Under the pieces are notes generated by a model, which was not told the origin of the DNA, did not search any database, and worked only from the letters and a program-made list of their open reading frames with translations. The position numbers and the translations under genes are program-made. A stretch of DNA of 64,000 bases, taken from positions 35,402,001 through 35,466,000 of the forward strand of contig CM114274.1 in NCBI GenBank assembly GCA_050084515.1, read 5' to 3'. Numbering within the stretch: position 1 is the first letter of the stretch; each line of letters begins with the position of its first letter. The stretch is from Blasia pusilla (Eukaryota > Marchantiophyta > Marchantiopsida > Blasiales). This document shows positions 12,781-24,194 of this stretch, piece after piece.

Positions 12781-15160
12781 ATAATTAATTTTTTAAAATT
12801 TTGAAGATATCATTTAAAATTAATTTTGAATAGTATTGTTGGTTTAGAAGATGGAACTATTTTATTGGTTAAGTGTGACAAATTTCAAAAAGAGAGGAGT
12901 TTGAAAATTGGACACAAAAATAATAAACTAAAAATATAGAGACAAATAAAAAGAATCTTCTCGCAATTTTTAGAGATATATTCAAATGTCCGTGTAAATA
13001 GGTCGGGGAATCCCCACAAAATGAGAGGATGGGGATTCAAAGAGCACATGCACTCTCGTACTAGGAGAAGCCGGTTATTTTTCGGATATTTGTATATTCT
13101 CTTACACCTATTCATCCTCAAGTTATGTGTGAGAGGGGTTAGAAATGAGTTAGAGAGGAAGAGGGACTTAAAAATACTAGTCTCGATTGACATATTCAAA
13201 GAAAGAACCTACTCTCATGAAGGGAACATGTTTTCCATTCCACTAGGGTTTGATATTTATAACATGTTGAAACTATAAATAATTTATTCTACTATCCGTG
13301 TGCAACCAAATGTTTAAAGTAACTCAAACTTGAGTTAGAAAACTCAAGGATAAATAGAATCCGACATGTTTTCAAAGAAATGAAATCCTTCTTGAAAACC
13401 AAGGGTCATTTAGAGATAATATGTTCACATTCGTTAAGACTAGATTGGATTCTATGTGCATAAACATTTTTTTTTTACAAGATTGGACCTTCTCTAGCAT
13501 CAGTACAATTTTTTACTAACATTAGACCTTCAACATTGAACAATATTTCATGGTTATAGAAGACACATAGCTAGAAGAGCTAACAAGCGTGGGAGCCTCG
13601 AGACGATGTGGCAAAGATTTTTTAAGAATATTTGCATGAACATAAGATTTAATTAAGTGTTGTCAAGTAGAAAAACATGGAAGATACATACTTATGCTAG
13701 TACATCGCAAGGCACTCTTACTAGTTTGGATGAATAAAGATAGATTAAGAAAATAGGAATCCCTACTTACACATTAAGGCTATGATATCTAGTAATTTTT
13801 TCCTAGATACAGTGTAGGAACTTTTGAATCCCAATCCGAAATATGAAGATTTTACATAGACCATTCATTTAAAATAAAAATATTCCTTAAACTCTCAATG
13901 AGCCATAAAAAAAAATACAGTGTAGGAATTTTTGAATCCCAATCCGAAATATGAAGATTTTACATAGACCATTCATTTAAAATAAAAATATTCCTTAAAA
14001 TCTCAATGAGCCATCAAAAAATTCGATATTTTTTTGGATGTTTTAACCAAGAATTTTGACACTATTTAGACAATGCTAATACATATGTATTTGAATAAAT
14101 TGCATAAAAATGATATGCTACATGCATCCATGGAGGTTGTTACAATCATAGGCATTCCATTTCTCTTTCATTTTAGATCAAAGGTGATCACTTCTCCTTA
14201 TAGAATTTATGTTTCAATTTCTGGCACAAGCCGAACAAGGAGAGGATCTGCATATAAGGCTCTACAAGTATATGGGAATTTTTTATAAGGTATTTCACCT
14301 TGAGTTGATAAGTAAGTTGTCGTGCACCTCTTGTCTTGAACGTTGGTCTTGTGTGTTATCGAATCTTGCATTCAACGAATCACATTCTCATTACTGATCT
14401 ATACCCAAATATATTCATGTTAGAGACATTTTGGGTCAACTAACCTTGCCTCACTCGAGACTTGGTCTTGGGTCACTTGATTAACTCACCCCTCAAGGCT
14501 CAATAATTTAAATTGGGTTCCTGACCCCGAACATAAGAAAGTCATTCAAGACTTAGGATAGACTTCCTTAATAATCTAGAGACTTGAAGCAATGTCAAGG
14601 CATCTAGCAGTCCCAACTGCATTATGAACCTTGAATAAGTTTCTAACCAGAAAGTACTCAAAATCCAAGGTCAAGATCCAAATTACTCTAACTAGACTTG
14701 GCTTGGTATCAAAAGCTCCACCACCAACCTCACAGACCATCCCATATCTTTGGTTAAAACCCCATGGTTCCCGAGGTGGAGTTCAGGTTGGAAGCCCTGT
14801 TGGAGACCCTCTCTCTTATCTATAGGTATAGAGATGTTTTGCCCCCTCTTTCTTCCAAACTATCCATCTAGGGCCACTATTTGTGGCCCTAAATCCAACT
14901 CTCATTTTGAGATTTTTGGTAAGTTTTAGGAGTTTTGCATTGGCATTTATCTTGATCTTTGATCTGTTGGAATCAACTCATCATCAGTGAGATTTCTAAG
15001 ACTAGCCTATTCATCATAAATACATCTTGGGGATTAGTCGCCATTTCTTGAACATATAGAATCAAAAAAATTTGAATTAGATTCCAAGCTATGTTGCAAC
15101 CTCTTTGGAGTCCGACCCTTAGGGGACTTAGACTCTTCACACCCTATTTTTGGTCATATT
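12781..15160. other. AT-rich spacer
   Basis: No recognised gene. It holds a 108-bp tandem duplication (13807-14022) and short open frames without family resemblance. It borders the 5'-truncated copia remnant. Confidence 0.55.
13807..14022. repeat. Near-identical 108-bp tandem duplication
   Basis: Copies begin ATACAGTGTAGGAA at 13807 and 13915. They differ at only a few positions, so the duplication is recent. Confidence 0.9.
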
Positions 15161-15164
15161 CTTC

Positions 15165-15645
15165 CAAGAAAAGAAGTGGCATATGAATCTTAAAAGATTA
15201 CAAAGTCTAATCTAGTAATAAAATTTCTTAAATTATTGATGCCTATTATGTTAGAGGTATGCCTTGCTTGCCAATTTGGACGAAAATCTAGATTTCAATT
15301 TCCAAAGCAAGATAGAAGAGTATCCAAGATGTTGAGTTGATTCACAATAATGTATGGACATCATTAAATATAGCCTTAGTGGTGGCCAGTAATTTATTTC
15401 ATTTATTGATAATTTCTATAGATATCTACATGCATATTTTCTGAAAGTCAAGTTAGAAATATTCTTAGTGTTCCAGACCTTTAGAATTATGATAGAGAAA
15501 CAAACTAGACAACACACGTACTCAAATTGTGTTGTGATGGAGGAGGAGAGTACCTTTCAACAAAGTTTGATCACTACTTACGTTAATTTAAATGAAATCC
15601 AACGACAAGTCACTTGCTCTTACACTCCATAACAAAATAGAATGT
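15165..15645 (+). pseudogene. Ty1/copia element A: GAG-pre-integrase/integrase fragment (5' truncated)
   Basis: This aligns base by base with the integrase region of the younger copia at about 24895-25380. Shared landmarks are TTAGAGRTATGYCTTGCTTGCCAATTTGG-like DNA and the GTGATGGAGGAGGAGAGTA block. It is full of frame breaks. It stops at 15645, where the gypsy element begins; the next bases of the integrase reappear at about 22987, so the gypsy element split it. Confidence 0.85.
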
Positions 15646-17089
15646 ATCACATGTGAGTAGCCGATAGGCCGAGATCTATCGTGGATAGGGCATAGGAGCT
15701 AGCGGACTGTCTTGAGTGTAACTTTGTCCCGCGGTTCCGGATGAGGTAGAGGATAGGTCTGTTGTATCAAGAATATTGTTTCTGACAACTTTCAGAGTCA
15801 GGTGACTTGTTGAGCATGTCACTTGCACCTGGTAACCTGTGCGCGCAGGTTAACCAAGAGGATATCTATTTTTAGGGGAAGAGCCTTGTGGCTCTTTCCA
15901 AACCTATATAAGGAAGGAAGAAGGCTTTCCCAAGCCATCTTTCTCATGTTGGGCCGCTGGAGTACTATTCTTGCTCCTGTATGTGAGTTAGGACTAGGTG
16001 CTAGCGTCTGGATTCCTTATAGTACATGGTGGAAGAGGCTCGATATGCCGATGTAGATTGAGGAGTGGAGTTTTAGGCCTGATGTGTTGTTTTTACTACC
16101 CCCCACCCCTCCTCTCTCTCTCCAAAGTTTGGGGAGGCCGCATAGGGCCACGGGCCTCCCCCCCTTCCCCCCGGGGGCCATTAAGGCCCATAGGGACGTT
16201 GACCAAGGGCCCACCCCCCCTATGTGGTTGAGTCTCCCTCTACGTGGTTGGGAGCGTTGTGGTTGGCGCTTTTCTAACGTGGTCAGTGGTGCGGAAGTAG
16301 TAAGCACTGTGGATGTAGTAGGGATGGTGTGGATGTAGTAGGGCGATCTGGTAGAGGCACGCGTGACGTGATAGACATGCAGACATGGTTGAGTTTATAT
16401 GGGGTTGAGTCGAGGTTGCGAGGCACGTCTTGAGGTGGGCGGAGAGATTTTTGGACGCAATGTGTTCCGGGCATGGTTGGGATTTGCGAGGATTTTGATG
16501 GAGACATGCACGTCAATGTTTATGGGAGGTTTGACGTGTTGTTCGAGGAGAGTGTCGGGCTGCGGAGGTTGTCATATCACATAGAAGAGTGAGTGTTGAT
16601 GGTGCCTTAGGTTGGAGGGCGTGATCAGGTTATCCATTCGAGTCCCTTTTCTTGCACTTATCTTATGTGATTGAGAGTGTTGGGTGTCGGGTTTGATGGG
16701 GCTAGATGGATGTAGCGATGGTGACGAGGTAGTCTCCATGCATGTGTAGCATGTCTGTGGATATATGGCGGTTTTCGAGTAGGTGTCACGTGTATGACCC
16801 GAGAGTGTTTGTGGTTTAGGTGAGTTAGTTGGGAGGCTTATGGTGAGCTCAAGTGTTGAGTGTGCGTGAGGCCGGGTCTGTCGTCACGGGATTACCATTA
16901 GCATTGGTGAGCTAGTGAGGAGTGTGGGAGACTCTTGGTGAGTCTGCGTGCTTGAGCGGATGAGACACGGTTGTCATCACGATGTTCTTCCCGGGTTCGG
17001 AAGAATGGGGTAGTGCGAGTAGTAGTAGTAGTGTGACACAGAATGGAGTGAGATATTGAGGGATTACAAGTGAGGAGTTACCTCAACAT
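15646..17089 (+). other. Gypsy 5' LTR/leader region
   Basis: This holds the TATA-like box at 15904 and a G/T-rich, C-run-containing leader (15990-17080) without recognised coding sequence. The LTR 3' boundary and primer-binding site were not found. Confidence 0.5.
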
Positions 17090-19070
17090 CCATCCGTGGC
17101 TGGATTGTCATCACTGGACAACGGGTCTGGTGACAAGATTGTAGATGGGGGCAGTGTCACTTTGCAAGAGATGGACGATATGAGCCATTGGGGTATATGT
17201 CGTTTCTTGGATGCAGTGGGCATCATCGACCTAGATGATTTTATCCATGAGTTCGACACGTGGTGCAACTTCCAAGAGATACAAACCCCGACACGGTTCA
17301 ACTCTTTCATGGCATGGAAGGGGTTGCTCCAGCACTAGGAGGGTCCTTCGATGGATGACTACATGGAGTTGTGAGCTCTGTATTCAATAGAGATCGATGC
17401 CTGGAGGATGTATTGGGCTCCAGGGTATATATCCATTAGTGATCGCGAGGCATATGATGGGATCGTGAGAGGAGAGAGACCCACACCATCAGCTCGGAGA
17501 CTAGATGTAGAGGAGGGCAGTAAGACAGGCAATGTGGCAGAGACTTGTGGTGGTAGAGGGCCACCCAGCTTCAGTCCCACAGTGGATTTCTTCCGATAGT
17601 TGGGGAAGAGCTACCACTGCGTACGCACTGACAAGCTGAAGAGTCTACACGATTTTCAACGATGATCAGTTGAGAGTCTGAGAGAGGCATTCACGTGCAT
17701 GAGAAGGCTGATCATTGCTACTTATGGAGTGATTGAGGCGCAGTCAATCCAGTATTGGTATGAGGATCTAGACCAAGAACTACGGAGGAGGGTCCGAGAT
17801 GCGGTACCGATTCACACAGCGAGGCCCACATTGAAGGTGGTCTTCGAGTTTTATGAGCGTATTGAGCTCAACATGAGTGAGGAGCACGTAGTAATCGTTG
17901 GATTTTCTTGAGAGTCGATGGATCCATGAGCGATGGTGACCCCATAGATTCCATATCGAGCACCAGTACCACGGGAGTGGGCCAGTGTGCCCAGAGACTA
18001 GGGCGGGTACCGTGAGCCTACGAGGCAACGACCCGTACCTACATATGTTGCCTAACAAGGACCGATGTTGTCTTGTTGGACGTGTGGAGGGGCCCATAGG
18101 TAGAACGACTGCCCACAGCATGGGAGAGGACCACGAATGCCTCCAATTGCTCAAGAGCCATAGAGGATGGCCCCACCACAGTACTAGTGTGACTATTGCC
18201 ACATATATGATCACACTAGGGATAGATGTTTTGACCTTTGTCGAGAGGCACGTCTAGAGGTAGGCCAAGGGCCTAGAGACGGTCGTCCTAGAGGAGGTCT
18301 AGGAGTTTTTCCTAGACGTGGTGGTAGAGGACCACCACTTGCCATAGGAGATGGAGCGAAAGCACCAGAGATGCTCGTTCTCTCGCGCATGGATCAGTTG
18401 GAGCAGAGGATTGCTGCTATGATGATGATGCAGCTCAAGGAAGGCACGGAGCAACGAGTAGCTAGTGTGGCTCCAACTTCTAATTCTTACCCTGACTCGG
18501 GTGAGGATCTTGCTAGTATGGAGTTTATGTGTAGTGCAGCTCAGATTGAGGTTGCTACGGTGGTGACTCCGGATGCTACGAGAGGCACTCAGCCATCGAG
18601 AGATGGACTTGCGATTGACCCACTGGAGGGGATCAATGGGCGGCAAGCGAGGGTTCCACAGTCGTTCACGTTGTCAGAGGCACTTCACACACCATCAATG
18701 GTGCCTCAACAATCAGTAGTGCCTACATGTTAGGCAGGTGCGTCGACACCACGAGGAGTTGGAGTCAAAACTCCTATGCCATCTCGAGTGGAGTCAATGT
18801 TGACCATAGTGTTGGAGGTGGCCATCAGAGTGAGCGAGGCTCCGCTATTTTCCGCCATAGAGTTGGCGACGTTGGGAGTTGGACCAGCTGAGATGTTCCG
18901 ACAGGCCACCACATTGTGTGAGTGTGGAGAGGTGGCTACCTCTCGTTCAGAGGTAGTTGAGGAGGTGGTGGACTTTCCCTCCGATCAGGTGTTCGAGACG
19001 TCCCCCATAGAATCATGGCATGCGGCGGTGGCGAAGTTGTTAGATATGCTAGCTCAACCGGCCATAGAGT
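17090..19070 (+). pseudogene. Gypsy gag (capsid plus zinc knuckles)
   Basis: Capsid-like sequence is seen at 17096-17900, with a YWYEDLDQELRRRVRDAV stretch typical of gypsy gag. Two knuckles follow: CWTCGGAHR-stop-NDC (about 18073-18111, CX2CX3HX4C with a TAG inside) and CDYCHIYDHTRDRC (about 18189-18230, a regular CX2CX4HX4C). A Met-rich and Ser/Thr-rich tail runs to 19070. In-frame stops include TAG after KGLLQH at 17335-17337 and TAG at 17597. Confidence 0.75.
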
Positions 19071-19114
19071 GAGCATGTCCATAATACGTCCTACTTAATT
19101 CAAGAGCGCGGCCC

Positions 19115-19440
19115 TTGATGTTAGGGAAGGCGGCGTGTTTAGTGTTAGGGTTACGGAAGGCCGACATTGAGCCTTGTCCCTTCCAGATACAGACCTCCAT
19201 AAGGGGCGTGTCACCCATGCAGTATATGACTCAACAAGAGATAGTTGTCAGAGTCCAGCCAGAGCATGCGACGGATAGTGCTATGGTGCGCACACGTACG
19301 ATTACAACACCAACTGAGTCGTATGATGTGTTGGTGGGGAGTACACTACTATATCCCCTAGGATTCATCCTTGACTTCTGGGAGGAGACCTTTGCTTATC
19401 GGCCAAGGTGGCGGTCACGTGACAGACGGATGAGTTAGTT
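19115..19440 (+). pseudogene. Gypsy retropepsin-like region
   Basis: The frame from 19115 contains EPCPFQIQTSIRG and then YDVLVGSTLLYPLGFILDFW. This is the layout of the second half of a gypsy aspartic protease and the following linker. The catalytic D-S/T-G is not visible upstream of 19115, so the N-terminal half is eroded or missing. Confidence 0.55.
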
Positions 19441-19756
19441 ACCCGTACAGTTTACGGGACAAGGTGGTCGATCATGAGACGAGTCTGTGACCACGTTGGC
19501 AACTTTCACAGGTAGTGTTAGCTGGCCATGAGAGTTGTTGGAGGGGAACGCACATGCGGAGGATGTCCCAGTAGCGGATAGTCCCACGGAGAGACACGCC
19601 ATGGCGGGTGTCTCTTCCCATGTTGGCGAGACCTCTTCACCATTGTGGGGTACGACTTGAGAGCTATAGAGGAGTGCCGACAACCTCGTGAGGCAGACGT
19701 GGAGTCTTGCCATTATCCCGGAGCAGCGAGAGTTAGGTGGCGATTGAACTCCTGGA

Positions 19757-20690
19757 GTGGAGACGTTCACACCATTGGATACCACATCCGATGTGTGGCA
19801 GTGTCTAGAGGAGGGTATTAGGGTGTTAGATCTCTTTGGAGGGATTAGCACGGGATTGGCTACGATATCAGAGGCGGGCATACGGGTACATCAATACCTT
19901 TATGTGGAGAGAGATGAGACTGCGCGGCGAGTATCATTACGTCACGTGGCGAGATTGGTCCAGAGGTATCCTGAGTTGTTGCCGTTATCTGCTGTACGAG
20001 GGTATCAGCATACAATATCCGCCGACATCCCTTTGGTGGGAGCACAAGATCTGGATAGAGTTGGCACCATTCATTTGGTGATTTCTAGATGGCCATGCCA
20101 AGGTCATTCATCAGCTTGCGAGAGTTTGGATTATAGGATCCGAGGTCAGGGATGTTTTGGGAGATGCTGCGATTAGTGCGATACTTGCAGGAGAGTCAAA
20201 TATGTTATCCGGCATACATTTTGGAGAACGTGCCATTATTGGGAGACACTCATACACATGTGATGATGAGTCAGGTCGTGGTTAGGACATGTTGTGTTTA
20301 GATGCAGCGAGAGTTGGATCATGCGCCCATCGTCCACGGCTGTGGTGGACGAACCTGATACCATGAGAGGTACTAAGTCGAGCATACGATGGAGTTCATA
20401 GAGCACCATATCTCATAATGGATGTTATTTTTGGTTCAGGGCGTCGATCTCACATGGTGACGCAAGATGATAGACCACCGTTGGCAATTGCCAATAGGGT
20501 GGGGGAGTTGAGGGCAGCCTTACCTACGTTGGTGAGGTTCCCAACATCCCATGCCTTTTGTCAGGGAGGGCCAGGCATGATTTGGGATGAGGTGACCCGA
20601 GCATTGGAGGAGCCTATGGTAGATGAGCGCCAGCAAGCCATGGGCTTTGCTATGGGTACTACAGCGGTGCTAGGTATGACAGCATTCTAG
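19757..20690 (+). pseudogene. C5 cytosine DNA methyltransferase domain inside the gypsy polyprotein
   Basis: Catalytic motifs are found in order. Motif I: VLDLFGGISTGL (about 19823). The following GIRVHQYLYVERD matches the cofactor-binding acidic region. Motif IV: WPCQGHS, with the catalytic Cys codon at 20096-20098. Motif VI: YILENVPLLG (Glu-Asn-Val at 20224-20232). Motif VIII-like: AARVGSCAHRPRLWWTNL (about 20304-20357). C-terminal ERQQAMGFAMGTT lies at about 20610-20650. The AHRxRxxW pattern and the short GI-x-V-x-x-Y spacing recall DNMT3/DRM-type enzymes more than DNMT1 or CMT. The frame changes twice (near 20141-20150 and 20280-20300) and TGA follows NLIP, so this copy cannot be active. 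In a live element it would methylate cytosines, perhaps in the element's own DNA. It sits between protease and reverse transcriptase, so it was part of the polyprotein. Confidence 0.88.
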
Positions 20691-20696
20691 GAATCA

Positions 20697-21330
20697 ATTC
20701 GAGAGAGATTGCTTGTATCAGTGGCGGTTCTTACCATTTGGGTTGAGGAACGCGCCTGTGGAGTTTTAGAGAGTGATGGATAGGATTATGGTTGGCTTGT
20801 ATTTTATATGGTGTTACATAAATGATATTCTTATCTTCAGTTCCACAGTTGAGGAGCATGAGTCACACCTGGAGGAGGTGTTTCGGCTATTGCGGTTACA
20901 TGGACTGAAGTTACATCCAGGCAAGTGCAGATTCTTTCAAGAGCAGATTGCGTACTTGGGACAAACCATATACCTGAGTGGGTTAGGTATTCAACAGAAA
21001 AAGATAGAGGCTATTACGTAGATTCCATGCCCTACAGATGTGAGTCGAGTCCGAGTATTTATGGGACTTGCAAACTTCTATCGACGGTATGTCAAGGGTT
21101 TTAGTGCGATCGCGAAGTCTTTGACCTTGCTGACGAGACTTGCTTAGGTTTGGTTGTGAGGAGATGATGAGGAGCGAGTATTTTAGAAGCTCAAGGACAG
21201 GTTATCGTCCTCACCATTTTTAGAGAGACCAATTAGGGGTCATCCATTCTAGCTACATACGGATTGGAGTATGTTGGGTCTAGGAGTTTGTGGTGGTTCA
21301 CACTCCAGGTCGGTTGAACTAGGATGCAGA
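20697..21330 (+). pseudogene. Gypsy reverse transcriptase and start of RNase H
   Basis: Reads QWRFLPFGLRNAP, then TAG-RVMDRIMVGL, then the motif C variant YINDILIF (the second gypsy fragment has YIDD), then KLHPGKCRFF, YLGQTIYLSG, GLANFYRRYVKGFSAI and HTDWSMLGLG. In-frame stops are present at 20767-20769 and 21019-21021. RNase H breaks off after its first motif and is largely lost before the integrase. Confidence 0.85.
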
Positions 21331-21699
21331 TGGGTTAAGTCGTAACTCATGTTCGATTCAAAGAGACGACATAGGATCTCAATGGCACGGAGAGAGTGAT
21401 GAGGAGATGGTGCCCAGTTGGCATGCATTTGCCTATCTTTGTTGGTTGACTATGGTAGGTCAGCCGTAGGTGATGACTCCAGTGGTGGGGTCGGATGATG
21501 AGTCTTTGGATCCGGAGGTCATTGAGGAGGCAACAGGTGGTCGTAATATCCATGATAGTGTGGAGGTTGTGGAGTTCTTGCGTATTGGCATCATAGCGAG
21601 CATAGTGAGTGCTAGGGAGTGGGATCGGATCCTACAGAGAGGCAAGAGGTTCAGGTGGGAGGGGACTTATATTTTTCGGGTATGGGGAGATGGTAGGAT

Positions 21700-22440
21700 A
21701 CGAATGGTACCTCGTCCTTCCCAACGAGCACGTGAAGTGCGACATGCCCATGAGGAGTTGGGGCATTTTGGAGTAAAGCGTACTTAAAGATTACTCCAAT
21801 TTGCAGTATGCATACTGGGGTACAACACTTTATGACAAAATATATGGTATATGACAGAGTGCAAGCATCCTTCAATGCTCCCACTCCGCAGTTACATCCT
21901 TTGCCGATTATGGGTTTAGATTATCGATGGAGTTTAGACTTCGGGGGACCTTTGCCATTGACGGGGCGTGATCACAGGGTCATGGTGGAGCATTTGTCCA
22001 AGTGGATAGAGTTGGTGGCACTACCGGACAAGGCGAGCGAGGGAACATCTTATGCATTTCTACATATTGTGCTTAGTCACTTTGATGCACCGGCAGAGGT
22101 GTTGATTGACCAAGGTACCGAGTTCAGGGGAGAGTTTCAGACCTTGTGTGATCAAGCGGTGATAGATATCACACCACGTCCAAAGATCATCGTGAGGAGG
22201 ATGGGTTGGCGGAGAGAGTAGTACAGATGGTGAAGAGAGGATTGTGCAAGTATGGCTTGCAACGGGGATAGTTGAGGGAATGGGACCTACAATTGCCATG
22301 GTTGGTTATGGGTTATCGCTTAAGTCAACAAGCATCCTTTACATCATTTTCACCGTAATTTTTGCTCTTTGGGAGAGAGCTAGATTTATGTGCAGCTATT
22401 CGACGTGACATGGCGGAGGTGTTAGATCTTGATGATCCAA
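21700..22440 (+). pseudogene. Gypsy integrase
   Basis: An HHCC-type start (HAHEELGHFGVKRT) is followed by a frame break. The core domain then reads LDYRWSLDFGGPLPLT, VEHLSKWIELVALPDK and IDQGTEFRGEF (about 21910-22140). Downstream sequence to about 22440 resembles the C-terminal part (FGRELDL-like) in shifted frames. Confidence 0.8.
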
Positions 22441-22986
22441 ATGTGTGGGTATAAGCATGTTCTTAGAGGACAAAGATTTTTCTTAGAGTTATGCCTATGG
22501 CCTTTGAGAACTTAGCTATTGCTTAGCATAGAGATACATTGAGGTTCGCCATCATTTGTGGAAGAGGTTATTATCCAGGGATTAGGAGCTTTCATCTAGG
22601 AGATTACATGTATTTACAGCATGCGGTACCCATGACGCTAGATGTCACTGCATGGCGTACGATCCTATGTGTGCGCGATGTGATGGTTGTTCTCCAAGGT
22701 GGCATATATCATGTCTGCTCCTCCCTCTTGATGTAGTTCCCACGGGATTATGGATATGTCCGAGATGTGTATAGGATAGTGGATCATATCAAGGAGATGT
22801 AATATTTTCTATCTGGAGTTAGGGAGATCCAACTGCCAACTAGGGGGCGGTTGTGTGATCTCCATGTATATATATGAGTTGATTTCTGTACATGTGTGGA
22901 TCTCCCCTTGTGTGGGGAAGATCGGTGTTATGTGGTGTGGATGTGACCAGCGATGTATGTTGTGTAGCGATGTGTATGCGCACAAC
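22441..22986 (+). other. Gypsy 3' region: integrase tail, polypurine tract and 3' LTR remnant
   Basis: No intact coding frame. A purine-rich CTAGGGGGCGG at 22841-22851 precedes a possible short LTR remnant (TGTGTGATCTCC to CGCACAACA, about 22853-22987). Boundaries are tentative. Confidence 0.4.
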
Positions 22987-23364
22987 AAATGGTTGAGCGG
23001 AAGAATCGACATATTGTAGAGACGTCACGTGTTATATAAGCCGAATGAGAAGAACATGCTTTAGATGTATTAGGAAAATTATGTATCATATGCAATCTTC
23101 TTAATTAACTAAACTTCATCTGTATAAGTTCATGATAAGACTCCATTCAAAGTCTTCACAAGAAGTAAAGTTGATTTTTCATTCTTGGAGGTCTTTGACT
23201 GTATTTGTTATGCTCATGTTCCTTTTGAAAGATATTAGAAATTATATAATAAAGTTAAGAGATGTATCTTCATTGGCTACGCTAATGGAACTAAGGGATA
23301 TTTTTGTTATATTTCATCCTCTAAGAAACATATTATTATTCACGATATTTTTTTATGAGATGAA
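22987..23364 (+). pseudogene. Copia element A: integrase C-terminal fragment
   Basis: It resumes exactly where the 15165-15645 fragment stopped: GAGCGGAAGAATCGACATATTG matches GAGAGGAAGAATCGACATATTG at about 25386. It runs to ATGAA at 23360-23364, the left target-site duplication of copia element B. Confidence 0.85.
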
Positions 23365-23676
23365 TATTGAAGATTGAGTTACAGTCAAGCTCATCAGACA
23401 CTTGAACTGCTATATTTAGTACTCATACAAAGTAAGGAAGCTTAATCTTGGTTAGTCAGTTAAGCGCGATTATCTTAACTAGGGTTAGTTAATCACAATT
23501 AGTCTAACTTGAGACTATGGTTAAGATTAGGATTATGGTTGCTTGTACATACCTTATATAATTGAGAAGGGGACCAGCCTCTACTCATTCTCTCATTGCA
23601 AATTTCGTTCTCCATGGTGGTTTGTGAGTGTGAGAGCCGTTTTCCACGAGTTATGCTTCTTTACCACTTTTCCACA
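23365..23676 (+). repeat. 5' LTR of copia element B
   Basis: 312 bp. It contains CTTATATAATTG (TATA-like, about 23553). It ends ...TTTTCCACA, directly followed by the primer-binding site. Confidence 0.95.
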
Positions 23677-24194
23677 CGGTATCAGAGAGATAGGGGAACA
23701 TCACTTGAAATTCTTTGTGTTTGAGGAGAGAAGAGAGGCAAGAAAAGGCACAATTTCAGTTTGGGAGAAGGAAATTTTGTTAAGAGTTCAGTGGGTGCAG
23801 ATTTCATGTAAAGCTTTGACGGTGATAAAACTTTGGAGGCATTTTTTAGGGATTTTCCGGTCTATTTAGCCATCTGGGTCCGCAATGGCTTGAACGACAC
23901 CGAAATCTGGTTCTAGCCGTCTTGCAGATCTTGTCGAGAGCTTTCCAACGTGTCCAAAATCGCTCGATTTTTATATTGTGAGCTCTTACAATAGCAATTT
24001 CAGTATAGGAAAGTGCAATTAGTGAAGAAAAGTTGTGATGTTTGCTCTGTACAGGCCATTTTGGACTAGTTCTTTCATACATTTGATCAATTTTGGCAAA
24101 TTTCATGTCAATTTCTGTGTAGGAATGATCTATGCTTCAATTGGAGCAGTTGGAGGGCCTGAAACTATATTTTTGTGGGTGAAATCGTTCGTCA

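Larger units (their letters stand above)
15646..22986 (+). mobile_element. Ty3/gypsy LTR retrotransposon carrying a DNA methyltransferase domain
   Basis: The order on the plus strand is leader, gag with CCHC knuckles, protease, C5 DNA methyltransferase, reverse transcriptase/RNase H, integrase. Outer limits are inferred from the split copia integrase on either side (matches end near 15645 and resume near 22987) and are good to about 10 bp. A TATA-like CTATATAAGG at 15904-15913 suggests a 5' LTR promoter. A purine run (CTAGGGGGCGG) near 22841-22851 would be the polypurine tract. I could not align the two ends as an LTR pair, so one LTR is probably truncated. Every module carries stops or frameshifts, so the copy is dead. 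Confidence 0.85.

Noticed and set aside
19757-20690. Separate host methyltransferase gene overlapping the transposon
   Set aside because: It has the same orientation, lies exactly between protease and reverse transcriptase, shows no introns or own promoter, and decays like its neighbours; it is read as part of the element.
23460-23540. Telomere-like GGTTAGGGTT words
   Set aside because: They are part of the copia LTR and occur once or twice per LTR, not as a telomeric array.
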